Origin: an uncultured Pedobacter sp.
Lineage (GTDB): Bacteria > Bacteroidota > Bacteroidia > Sphingobacteriales > Sphingobacteriaceae
Reading direction: 5' to 3'
Length of the DNA: 31,830 bases
NCBI RefSeq assembly: GCF_946479715.1
Contig: NZ_CAMLHF010000037.1
Coordinates: 1 to 31,830 of the forward strand
Numbering within the stretch: the stretch's first letter is position 1; every line of letters begins with the position of its first letter. Made by a program: the position numbers and the translations under genes. A model generated the notes under the pieces. It was not told where the DNA came from. It saw nothing but the letters and a program-made list of their open reading frames with translations, and did not search any database. Shown in pieces: positions 1-8,444 of this stretch.

Positions 1-1
1 G

Positions 2-943
2 CAACTGTGGAGTAATAAAAATGGCGGATATGGCAGTAAGCTAACCGACATGTATTATAGCGGAGCGGATGCGATTCCCGGAAGAAATGAAATTGATATC
101 AGAAAATTAAGATATGCTTACAGCTATGTAAGCACTGACCTTGCTGCTGAAGGAAGAAATGATCCTTCTAAAAAGAGACAGGATTTTATTGTTACCTATA
201 CAGATTTGCCTGATCCTTCTAATGCTAATCACCACCCATCTATTGCAGTTTATCCAGATACGATGGTTTGGAAAGTGGATTATTCGTATTCGCAGAATGA
301 CCCAATGGTTAAAACTTATTTTAACCATCCGTCTTACGACGATTATCCCGTAGTTGGTGTAAACTGGGAGCAGGCTTCTGCATTTTGTGTATGGCGTACG
401 CGCTTCTATGAATCAGTAGCGGTAGCAAGGAAACAACCTCTTAACTCAAGACCTGAATACCAATTACCAAGCGATGCTCAGTTTGAATATGCTGCCAGAG
501 GCGGTAATGTGAAAACAAAATATCCTTGGGGCGGGCCATATGTGCGTAACACTAAAGGATGCATGCAGGCAAACTTTAAAGTTGGACGTGGAAACTATTC
601 AGATGATGGTGGACTGTATACAGTAAACGTAAAATCGTATTTTCCGAATGATTACGGGTTATACAATATGGCTGGTAATGTTGCCGAGTGGACTATAACT
701 GCTTACAACCCATCAGCAGCACCAATGCTACACGATTTTAATCCTAATTTTACATACGTAGCCAAAACTTCCGACAGCAAATACAAAAAACGTAAGGTTG
801 TAAGGGGTGGCTCATGGAAAGACATAGGTTTCTTCCTGCAAAACTCTGTTGGTACTTATGAGTATCAGGATGAAGCAAGATCTTATATTGGCTTCAGATG
901 TATTTCTTCATATCCTGGAACTGATATTTCTTATAAAAACTAA
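2..943 (+). CDS. gldK: GldK, T9SS outer-membrane ring lipoprotein (5' truncated)
   Basis: C-terminal part of GldK, the lipoprotein that forms the periplasmic ring of the type IX secretion system with GldN under the outer membrane. The frame is open to the first base of the window, so the lipoprotein signal and N-terminus lie outside; the ATG at 50 is internal. The visible 314 residues carry a formylglycine-generating-enzyme/SUMF1-like fold, seen in the motifs YPVVGVNWEQASAFC, YQLPSDAQFEYAARGG, YGLYNMAGNVAEW and VVRGGSW. GldJ has the same fold, but a gene directly upstream of gldL, gldM and gldN is GldK. The gap to gldL is 44 nt, consistent with one operon. In GldK this fold is thought to be structural rather than enzymatic (family knowledge). 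Confidence 0.93.
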   Translation, partial: QLWSNKNGGYGSKLTDMYYSGADAIPGRNEIDIRKLRYAYSYVSTDLAAEGRNDPSKKRQDFIVTYTDLPDPSNANHHPSIAVYPDTMVWKVDYSYSQNDPMVKTYFNHPSYDDYPVVGVNWEQASAFCVWRTRFYESVAVARKQPLNSRPEYQLPSDAQFEYAARGGNVKTKYPWGGPYVRNTKGCMQANFKVGRGNYSDDGGLYTVNVKSYFPNDYGLYNMAGNVAEWTITAYNPSAAPMLHDFNPNFTYVAKTSDSKYKKRKVVRGGSWKDIGFFLQNSVGTYEYQDEARSYIGFRCISSYPGTDISYKN

Positions 944-987
944 CAAACTAACAAAACCCAAAAATCGAAAATCCTTATTTTAATAAA

Positions 988-1800
988 ATGGCAGCAAATA
1001 GAAAATTTGATAAGATGCACTTAGCTATATCGCTTGGTGCTAGTGTGGTAATTCTTGGAGCACTTTTCAAAATCCTGCACCTGGGTGGTGTTTGGGGTAA
1101 TTATATGATTGGTGCTGGATTAGGGGTAGAAGCAATTCTTTTTGCACTAACCGGATTTATTCAGCCTGAACCAGAACCAGCTTGGGAAAGGGTATATCCT
1201 GAATTAAGAGACGATTTTGATGGTGAACTTCCTAAAGCTTCGGCCAGACCGGTTGCTGCACCTGCTGCAAGTTTTTCTTCAACTGCGGCCTTAGATAAGA
1301 TGCTTGTAGATGCTAAAATTGGTCCTGAATTGATTGAGAGCCTGGGTACGGGTTTACGTACTTTTGGCGATAAAGTTGCTGCTATATCTAATGTAGCTGA
1401 TGTTTCTACTGCAACAGCTGAATTTACGGGTAAAATCAAAGGTGCTTCGGCAAGCTTTGATAGCCTAAACAATGCATTTGAAAGGGCTACTTCTCAATTG
1501 GTAGAAATGGGCGAAAGCAACGTTGCTTCTAAATCTTATCATGAGCAGGTAAATACATTGGCTAAAAACTTATCGGCTTTAAATGCTGTATATGAATTAG
1601 AACTACAGGATTCAAGTGCTCATTTGAAATCTATGAATAAGTTTTACCAGAACTTATCGCTTACGATGAACAACTTTAATGAATCAATGGAAGATTCTAA
1701 ACAGTTTAAAGATGAAGTAGGTAAATTGGCTAAAAACCTGTCATCATTAAATGCTATTTATGGCAATATGTTATCTGCTATGAACCAGCCACGCGGATAG
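988..1800 (+). CDS. gldL: GldL, T9SS inner-membrane motor protein
   Basis: Inner-membrane stator subunit of the proton-driven GldLM motor that powers type IX secretion and gliding. 270 residues. Two N-terminal membrane helices lie at about 12-30 and 37-57. The polar membrane residues K28 and E48 match the lysine and glutamate described as essential in Flavobacterium GldL (from memory). A Pro/Glu-rich linker follows, then a cytoplasmic coiled-coil-like region. That region holds two near copies of an LAKNLSxLNAxY unit at about residues 191-202 and 248-259, a repeat typical of the family. ATG at 988; the stop is 46 nt before gldM. Confidence 0.95.
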   Translation: MAANRKFDKMHLAISLGASVVILGALFKILHLGGVWGNYMIGAGLGVEAILFALTGFIQPEPEPAWERVYPELRDDFDGELPKASARPVAAPAASFSSTAALDKMLVDAKIGPELIESLGTGLRTFGDKVAAISNVADVSTATAEFTGKIKGASASFDSLNNAFERATSQLVEMGESNVASKSYHEQVNTLAKNLSALNAVYELELQDSSAHLKSMNKFYQNLSLTMNNFNESMEDSKQFKDEVGKLAKNLSSLNAIYGNMLSAMNQPRG

Positions 1801-1846
1801 TTAGTAATTATTTTATTTATTAATTAACCAAACAGACCTATTTAGA

Positions 1847-3385
1847 ATGGCCGCAGGAAAACAGACAACGAGGCAGAAGATGATCAATATCATGTATTTG
1901 GTATTGTTAGCTATGCTCGCCCTAAACGTATCAGATACTATATTAAATGCATTTAAAAATATCAATGATAGTTTAGTTAGTTCAAAAACTAACGTAAATA
2001 CAAGCATTGAGCAATTATTTACTTCATTTCAAAACACGAAACTTAAAGATGAGCCGGCAAGGGCTCAGCCAATATGGGAAAAGGCCAATAAAGCTAAAGC
2101 ATATGCTGATGAGTTGAATAATTACGTACAGAAGCTGAAAGATAAGTTTAATGCTGAAGGAAAAGGGATTGATGAGGAGACTGGGGATCTTGTGGAAAGA
2201 GCAAATCTTGATATTGCGCAGGGCATTATGATTAATCAGAAAGAGGGGCAGAAGCTTAAAGTTAAGATCAATGAAACCCGTGAGAAATTAATTGCCTTGC
2301 TGGATGAGAAAGATCGTGCAGGTGTAACCTTTACCCTTGAGGCTAAAGATGCTGAGAAGAATATCAACGGTAATAAAAAGTGGGAGGACATTAACTTTAG
2401 TGAAGGTACTCCGCTTACTGCTGCAAATACAATTTTAACTAAGATACAGTCTGATGTTAAAAATGCAGAAGCTGAAATTGTAAAGAAATTATTCGGCAAC
2501 ATGGATAAAGCGCTTGTAAATTTAGATCAGTTTGAAGCGGTTGCTGTAGCGCCAAGTTCATATGTGGTACAAGGTCAGCCGTATACCGCTCAGGTTTTCT
2601 TAACGGCTAGTGACTCTAGATCTAATCCGGAGATTTCGGTGGGTGGAAACGCTTTGTCTGTTAAAGAAGGTAAAGGAACTTATTCTGGTAGCACCGGCAG
2701 TGTTGGTGTTTTTAGATGGAAAGGGATCATCCGCGTTAGACAAACCGACGGACAGATTAAAGAATATCCTACTGCTGAACAAAGCTATCAGGTAGCTAAG
2801 CCTTCTGCAACGGTTTCACCGGATAAAATGAATGTTATTTATGCTGGTATACCTAATCCATTCTCTGTTTCTGCGGCTGGTTTTCCTTTAGAAAGCGTTC
2901 ACGCTTCTATTTCAGGAGGATCTATTTCAGGAAGTAATGGTAAGTATACTGTTAATGTTGATGGTGGACAGGTTGGCAAAACTTTAAGCATTAATGTTTC
3001 TGCTACTAATGCAGGTAAAACATTAAATCTGGGTTCTCAGCAATTCAGAGTTAAAGGATTGCCTACACCAAGAGCATATGTAAAAGGAAAAGCCGGAGGT
3101 AATGTTCCTTTGGAATGGTTAGAAGGTGCCGGTGGAATAGAGACACAACTTGAAGATTTCGTTTTCGATGTTAAATTCAGGGTAATCAGATTTTCTGCTA
3201 CCTTTATTAATCCAAAGGCTGATGCTGTGACCATTCAATGCAGTGGTGGTGGTTTTAACGGACAGATTAAAGGGGCTTTAAATTCTATTAAACCAAATGC
3301 AACTGTTATCTTTAAAGATATTGTTTGCGAAGGGCCAGATGGAAGACAAAAAGTTTTAGACGGAATTACATTTGTAGCAAAATAA
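1847..3385 (+). CDS. gldM: GldM, T9SS motor shaft protein
   Basis: Partner of GldL: one membrane helix and a long periplasmic shaft that carries motor movement to the GldK/GldN ring. 512 residues, the usual length. The start MAAGKQTTRQKMINIMYLVL has R9 just before the membrane helix (about 12-33); an arginine at this place is described as functionally important in Flavobacterium GldM (from memory). A helical domain spans roughly 35-220, followed by beta-rich domains and a C-terminal domain with the FRVKGLPTPRAYVKG segment. ATG at 1847; only 6 nt separate the stop from gldN. Confidence 0.95.
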   Translation: MAAGKQTTRQKMINIMYLVLLAMLALNVSDTILNAFKNINDSLVSSKTNVNTSIEQLFTSFQNTKLKDEPARAQPIWEKANKAKAYADELNNYVQKLKDKFNAEGKGIDEETGDLVERANLDIAQGIMINQKEGQKLKVKINETREKLIALLDEKDRAGVTFTLEAKDAEKNINGNKKWEDINFSEGTPLTAANTILTKIQSDVKNAEAEIVKKLFGNMDKALVNLDQFEAVAVAPSSYVVQGQPYTAQVFLTASDSRSNPEISVGGNALSVKEGKGTYSGSTGSVGVFRWKGIIRVRQTDGQIKEYPTAEQSYQVAKPSATVSPDKMNVIYAGIPNPFSVSAAGFPLESVHASISGGSISGSNGKYTVNVDGGQVGKTLSINVSATNAGKTLNLGSQQFRVKGLPTPRAYVKGKAGGNVPLEWLEGAGGIETQLEDFVFDVKFRVIRFSATFINPKADAVTIQCSGGGFNGQIKGALNSIKPNATVIFKDIVCEGPDGRQKVLDGITFVAK

Positions 3386-3391
3386 AATATT

Positions 3392-4273
3392 ATGAAAAAT
3401 GTCTTAGGTATTGTTGCATTATTGTTGTTAAGTATTGGTGCATTTGCACAGGTTCCTGCAGCTCCGGCTAAGGTGGATTCGCTTAAGAAAACTAAGATTA
3501 AAACACCTCCAAAGGATGGCTTTGCGGTACGAAAGGACATCGATAGTAATGTGATGGTTCCATATGCTGATGTAAGGGAAGAGGATGTTTATTATGCCAA
3601 AAGAATTTGGCGTGAAATTGATTTAAGAGACACCATTAACTCCGTTCTTAAAGCTGAAGATGCTAAATTAATTGATATTTTACTGGAAGCGATTGGTAAT
3701 GAAGAGTTAACTGTATATTCTAATAAAGATACTACCGCCGGGAAAATTCTTGATGATAATGATTCGTTTCGAATTGCTTTGACTGCCCAGGAGGCTTTGC
3801 AAAGTGCAAGAGGGGTAAGTGAAGGCGTAGCTGATTCTGCAACAGGTAAAATTGCTGAACCTTCTTTAAGAAGATTAAGATCAGATGAGTTTTTAAAATA
3901 CAGAATAAAGGAAGATTGGATTCTGGATTCTAAGCGTTCTATTTTTGAACCAAGAATAGTTGGTATTGCGCCAATGAAAGAGGTTGAAGGACATTGGCAA
4001 CCTGTATTTTGGGTTTATTATGATGATGCGCGTGAACTGTTAAGTAAAAAACGCCTTAACAATCCGGGTAATGATGCTTCTACTTTAACTTTTGATGACT
4101 TTTTTATTAGAAGATTGTTCTCGAGTTATGTTGTTAAAGAAACCAACCCGGGAAATAAAAATATTACGGATATGTTAGGACTTACTGATCCTAAAGATCC
4201 TAGAAAGCTTTATGAGTCTGAACGGATAAAGAAATCAATCTCTGATTTTGAACAGAGTCTTTGGGAGTATTAG
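3392..4273 (+). CDS. gldN: GldN, T9SS periplasmic ring protein
   Basis: Periplasmic partner of GldK in the T9SS outer-membrane-associated ring and likely contact point of the GldM shaft. 293 residues. A signal peptide is clear at residues 1-19 (MKNVLGIVALLLLSIGAFA, cleavage before Q). The GldN domain follows, with segments such as YYAKRIWREIDLRDTIN and VEGHWQPVFWVYYDDAREL. Last gene of the gldKLMN operon, 6 nt behind gldM. A long palindrome starts 27 nt after the stop and could end or stabilise the transcript. Confidence 0.94.
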   Translation: MKNVLGIVALLLLSIGAFAQVPAAPAKVDSLKKTKIKTPPKDGFAVRKDIDSNVMVPYADVREEDVYYAKRIWREIDLRDTINSVLKAEDAKLIDILLEAIGNEELTVYSNKDTTAGKILDDNDSFRIALTAQEALQSARGVSEGVADSATGKIAEPSLRRLRSDEFLKYRIKEDWILDSKRSIFEPRIVGIAPMKEVEGHWQPVFWVYYDDARELLSKKRLNNPGNDASTLTFDDFFIRRLFSSYVVKETNPGNKNITDMLGLTDPKDPRKLYESERIKKSISDFEQSLWEY

Positions 4274-4299
4274 AACAGATTTTGTTTTAACTTTTTCAT

Positions 4300-4364
4300 C
4301 ATCTCGACTTTAGGAGAGATCTCTTGAACTATTCAAACAAGAGATCTCTCCTAAAGTCGAGATG
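4300..4364. repeat. Perfect 27-bp inverted repeat, REP-like, between gldN and uvrC
   Basis: Arms at 4300-4326 and 4338-4364 are exact reverse complements, with an 11-nt loop at 4327-4337. Each arm also contains the self-complementary core AGAGATCTCT. It lies in the 125-nt gap between the convergent genes gldN and uvrC. No uninterrupted T run follows on either strand, so it is not a classic intrinsic terminator, although the stem is very stable. From memory, similar CATCTCGAC...GAGATCTCT palindromes are scattered between genes in Pedobacter-like genomes, so a REP-type element is my preferred reading. I noticed no second copy in this window. Confidence 0.85.
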
Positions 4365-4398
4365 ACGTGTTTATATACTTTTGCGTAAAGTTTATATC

Positions 4399-6195
4399 CT
4401 ATTGTTTAAAGTGACTGAGCAGGGTTTGTACCTGTTTTTTGTTTAACACCTCCGCAAGCGCTGCTTCTGATGCCTCTTTTATTTTCTTTACCGACTTGAA
4501 ATGTCTTAACAACTTATCGGCAGTTGTTTTGCCTATACCATCTATTTGTTCCAGTTCGGTTTTTAATGTTCCCTGATCTCGTTTTTTTCTATGAAAGGTG
4601 ATACCGAACCTGTGCGCTTCATCTCTTAGTTGTTGAATCACTTTTAGGGTCTCAGATTTTTTATCAAGATAAAGTGGGTAAGAGTCGCCGGGATAATACA
4701 ATTCTTCTAAACGTTTGGCAATTCCAATTACGGTAACTTTTTTGTCTATACCCAGTTTTTTTAAGCTTGTTAATGCTGATGATAGCTGGCCTTTACCGCC
4801 ATCAATGATAATAAGTTGAGGCAATGTTCCTTCTTCTTCTAACATGCGCTTATATCGTCTGTAAACAGCCTCCTCCATTGTTGCAAAATCATTAGGCCCT
4901 TCAACTGTTTTTACGTTGAAATGCCTGTAGTCTTTTTTTGATGGCTTGGCATCTTTAAAAACTACAATTGCAGATACCGGATACTGGCCCTGAAAATTGG
5001 AGTTATCAAAACACTCTATATGTTTTGGTAATTGAGTTAGCCTTAAATCCTTTCGCATTTGCGTAAGGATGCGGTCGGTTCTTAAATCAGGATTGAGTTT
5101 TTCGTACTGGTTTAACTTCTCTTTTTTGAAAAACAATACGTTCTTTTGAGAGAGCTCAAGTAGCTTTTTCTTTTCACCCAGTTTAGGTACAGTGAACTTT
5201 AGATTGGTATCGAGAAGCACGATATCAAAAGGAACAATGATCTCCTTAGAGGTACTGTGGAATTTTGTTCTAAATTCTGTAATAGCGATGGTCAGTAATT
5301 CTTCATCAGTTTCATCTAATCGTTTCTTGATTTCGATGGTTTGAGTCTGAATAATACTGCCGTTCATTACCTTCAGGTAATTTACGAAAGCATAACGCTC
5401 ATCGGAAGCAATACTTACTACATCTATATTGGTAATTGCACTGTTTACTACGGTAGACTTACTTTGGTATTTTTCTAACACCTGCAACTTTAGCTGGTAT
5501 TGATGGGCGTATTCGAAATTTAGCTGTTCAACAGAATTTTTAATTACCTGCTTAACATCCCGTATTACATTTCCTATTTTTCCGTTAAGGATATCTTTAA
5601 TTTCTTCTATACTATTGTCGTAATCGTGATGAGTTTGATAAGCCTGACAAGGGCCTTTGCAATTACCAATCTGATACTCCAGGCACACTTTAAATTTGCC
5701 ATCGTTAATGTTCTTATCTGTAAGCGGGAGGTTGCAGGTACGAAGCGGGTATGTTTCTTTAATTAGGTCTAGTATGGTATGCATCATGCCAACAGAGGCA
5801 TAGGGGCCAAAATAGGTAGATCCATCTTTAACCATTTTTCTGGTCCAGAATACACGTGGGAAGGCTTCCTTTTTGATGATGATCCATGGGTATGTTTTAT
5901 CATCCTTAAGCATGATATTATACCTTGGCTGGTGCTTTTTTATGAGGCTGTTTTCGAGCAGCCATGCATCAATTTCAGTATCAACAATGGTAAAGGATAT
6001 TTTTCTGATTTTGGAAACAAGTACCCTTGTCTTACCATTCATCTGATTATCCTTATTGAAATAGGAACCAACTCTATTCCTTAGGTCTTTTGCCTTACCA
6101 ATGTAAATTAGAATGCCCTCGGTATCCCAAAACTGATATACGCCCGGTTTATGAGGAATATCACTAACAGCCTTTTTATAATCAAAAGCACTCAT
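4399..6195 (-). CDS. uvrC: UvrC, excinuclease ABC subunit C
   Basis: Nuclease of nucleotide excision repair; it makes both incisions around a lesion recognised by UvrA/UvrB. 598 residues, full length. The N-terminal GIY-YIG nuclease shows GVY (18-20), YIG (31-33), R39 and E81. A UVR domain that binds UvrB lies at about 205-240. The RNase H-like second nuclease shows ECFDNSNFQG and IIIDGGKGQL, each with a catalytic-type Asp, and DEAHRF. Two helix-hairpin-helix motifs end the protein (EQIDGIGKTTADKLLRHF). It is last in the sprE-PBP-uvrC unit, 24 nt behind the PBP gene. Confidence 0.97.
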   Translation of the reverse strand: MSAFDYKKAVSDIPHKPGVYQFWDTEGILIYIGKAKDLRNRVGSYFNKDNQMNGKTRVLVSKIRKISFTIVDTEIDAWLLENSLIKKHQPRYNIMLKDDKTYPWIIIKKEAFPRVFWTRKMVKDGSTYFGPYASVGMMHTILDLIKETYPLRTCNLPLTDKNINDGKFKVCLEYQIGNCKGPCQAYQTHHDYDNSIEEIKDILNGKIGNVIRDVKQVIKNSVEQLNFEYAHQYQLKLQVLEKYQSKSTVVNSAITNIDVVSIASDERYAFVNYLKVMNGSIIQTQTIEIKKRLDETDEELLTIAITEFRTKFHSTSKEIIVPFDIVLLDTNLKFTVPKLGEKKKLLELSQKNVLFFKKEKLNQYEKLNPDLRTDRILTQMRKDLRLTQLPKHIECFDNSNFQGQYPVSAIVVFKDAKPSKKDYRHFNVKTVEGPNDFATMEEAVYRRYKRMLEEEGTLPQLIIIDGGKGQLSSALTSLKKLGIDKKVTVIGIAKRLEELYYPGDSYPLYLDKKSETLKVIQQLRDEAHRFGITFHRKKRDQGTLKTELEQIDGIGKTTADKLLRHFKSVKKIKEASEAALAEVLNKKQVQTLLSHFKQ

Positions 6196-6219
6196 TGAAA
6201 CTAAGGTAGGTTAAGTTGG

Positions 6220-8442
6220 TTAAAAACCCAATTTCTCATCAAGTTCAGTTTTTTGCTCCTGCTGCTGATACTGGTTACAATCAAAAGTGATGGAAACACC
6301 GCTTTTAGGAGGTTCGAAATCTGCTTTAGAGATATTTAATTTAGGATTTGCATAAACACGTTTCATGAAACCGGCAAAAATAGGTAGTGCTGTTGTAGCT
6401 CCATCACCTTGTGCGGTACTGGTAAAGTGAAATGCACGGTCTTCACAACCGGTCCATACGCCTGCAACCAATTGCGGACTAATTCCCATAAACCATCCGT
6501 CTGAATTGTTTTGTGTTGTTCCTGTTTTACCTCCAATTGGAGTTTTAATGCCAAACCTGCCAGCTAACCTCCAACCAGTTCCGTTGGTAACTACGCCCCT
6601 AAGCATGCGTGTCATCACGTAGGCTACTTCTTCGTTCATTGCGGGAACTGGGATTGGTTTTTCACTGTGCAAGACAACGCCATTTTTATCTTCTATTCTT
6701 AGAATATAGGTAGGTTTTGTCCAAATTCCTTTATTTGCAAAAACGCTGTATGCACCAACCATATCGTAAACAGAAGCGTCAAATGAACCCAGTGATATGG
6801 ATGGGTATGCAGGTACTTCTGATGTAATACCCATCTTTTTAGCTAAGGTAGCTACAGCCGTTGGACCCACTTGTTTCATCAGGTAAGCAGCAATATAGTT
6901 TTGCGAAAGCGCAAGTCCTTTTTGCAAAGTCAGGTAGCCGGGAACAGTACCGCCGGAACGTGGAGTCCACGGCGGACTACCTGGAACTTCTATAGTAACC
7001 GGTTCGTTAAGTACTGAAAAGCACGGAGAATAACCGTTTTCAATTGCTACGGCATAGGTAAATGGTTTAGCTGTTGAACCCACCTGCCTTGTACCCATTT
7101 TAACCTGATCATATTTAAAGTGCTCGTAATTAATGCCACCAACCCAGGCCTTAACATATCCTGTTTGCGGATCCATCGCCATCATTGCATTTCTTAAAAG
7201 CATTTTGTAATACTTTACCGAATCGATAGGCTTCATTAAGGTATCTATATTTCCTTTCCAGGTAAAGATGGTTAAACGGGTAGGAGTATTAAAGTCTTCT
7301 TTAATTTCGGCTTCTGACTTACCTTCAAGCTGTAAAGCTCTATATCTATCAGATCTTTTAACGCCCTGTTCTATCTGGGCCTCTTTGCCTTTAAACGGGT
7401 TTCGTCCTTTCCAGCTATTGATAAACGACTGTTGAAGGGTTTTCATGTATTCCTTTTGCGCGTCTTCAGCTGCAACCTGCATGTCGTAATTTAAGGTTGT
7501 AATTATCTTTAACCCATCCCTGTCAAGATCATACGGAGTTCCATCTGGTTTTGTTATAGAACGCTCTTCAAATATTCTTCTGATGTCATTCTTTAAAACA
7601 GCTCTAAAATAAGGTGCAATTCCGTCGTTAACAGTTGCTGCGCTAAAGTGTAAACCGAGTGGTTTTTGTTGCTCAGCATCAAATTGTTGCTGGGTAAGCA
7701 GGTTTTCTTTTAGCATTAACCCCATAATTGTATTTCTTCTGGCTAAAGACCGCTCAGGGTTACGGGTAGGTGAGTATCTGGTAATCCCTTTAAGAATACC
7801 GACAAGAGTTGCTGCCTGTGAAACGCTTAATTTATCTGGGGTAGTGTTGAAATAAACTCTGGCGGCCGATTTGATACCATATGCCTGGTTGCCAAATTCT
7901 ACCGTGTTAAGGTACATGACTATAATTTCTTCTTTGGTATAGTTACGCTCTAGTTTTACTGCAATAACCCATTCCTGAAACTTCTGTAAAATACGCTTGG
8001 CAAAGTTTTTTTGTCTTCCTTCTTCAGAAAACAGGTTTAAAGCAAGCTGTTGGGTAATGGTACTACCCCCTTGTTTTTTGCCTATAAGGGCATAAAAAAA
8101 TATAGTAAATGTACGTTTGAAATCGATACCTGAATGCTCTCTGAATCGGATATCCTCGGTTGCAATTAATGCATTAATTACGTTTTCTGAGATTTCGGGG
8201 TAGGTAACATTTGAACGGTTTTGTACAAAGTAGGTGCCTAGAACCCTGCCATCATCAGTTACAATTTCTGATGCCTGGTTACTTTTAGGGTGTTCAATAT
8301 CTCTGAATGATGGGAGCTCTCCAAATAATCCAAATCCAATGCAAATGATAAACAGGGAAAAGAGAATTATTCCCCCGATTAATAATTTCCATAATGTAAA
8401 GTTATACTTTCTGATGTCTTCCTGCGAAAGTGCTTTCCTCAT
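6220..8442 (-). CDS. Penicillin-binding protein 1A-type, bifunctional peptidoglycan synthase
   Basis: Class A PBP that polymerises lipid II glycan strands and cross-links the peptides. 740 residues. An N-terminal membrane anchor lies at about 18-40. The GT51 glycosyltransferase domain shows catalytic E96 in ALIATEDIRF and GGSTITQQLALN at 125-136. The transpeptidase domain shows SxxK (S456-K459 in GSTAKPF), SQN (513-515) and KTG (639-641), so both activities look intact. The start codon lies 2 nt after the sprE stop, which suggests translational coupling. It is the mrcA/ponA type; no symbol is given because Bacteroidota carry several paralogues. Confidence 0.95.
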   Translation of the reverse strand: MRKALSQEDIRKYNFTLWKLLIGGIILFSLFIICIGFGLFGELPSFRDIEHPKSNQASEIVTDDGRVLGTYFVQNRSNVTYPEISENVINALIATEDIRFREHSGIDFKRTFTIFFYALIGKKQGGSTITQQLALNLFSEEGRQKNFAKRILQKFQEWVIAVKLERNYTKEEIIVMYLNTVEFGNQAYGIKSAARVYFNTTPDKLSVSQAATLVGILKGITRYSPTRNPERSLARRNTIMGLMLKENLLTQQQFDAEQQKPLGLHFSAATVNDGIAPYFRAVLKNDIRRIFEERSITKPDGTPYDLDRDGLKIITTLNYDMQVAAEDAQKEYMKTLQQSFINSWKGRNPFKGKEAQIEQGVKRSDRYRALQLEGKSEAEIKEDFNTPTRLTIFTWKGNIDTLMKPIDSVKYYKMLLRNAMMAMDPQTGYVKAWVGGINYEHFKYDQVKMGTRQVGSTAKPFTYAVAIENGYSPCFSVLNEPVTIEVPGSPPWTPRSGGTVPGYLTLQKGLALSQNYIAAYLMKQVGPTAVATLAKKMGITSEVPAYPSISLGSFDASVYDMVGAYSVFANKGIWTKPTYILRIEDKNGVVLHSEKPIPVPAMNEEVAYVMTRMLRGVVTNGTGWRLAGRFGIKTPIGGKTGTTQNNSDGWFMGISPQLVAGVWTGCEDRAFHFTSTAQGDGATTALPIFAGFMKRVYANPKLNISKADFEPPKSGVSITFDCNQYQQQEQKTELDEKLGF

Positions 8443-8444
8443 TT

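Noticed and set aside
50..52. ATG at 50 as the start of gldK
   Set aside because: The frame is open to the window edge with GldK-like residues before it, and no lipoprotein signal follows.
1161..1472. 103-codon open frame opposite gldL
   Set aside because: Opposite a conserved T9SS gene, low-complexity Ser/Ala/Leu composition typical of shadow frames.
4300..4364. Long palindrome as a simple Rho-independent terminator
   Set aside because: No T run directly after the stem on either strand; a repeat element explains the length and perfect arms better.
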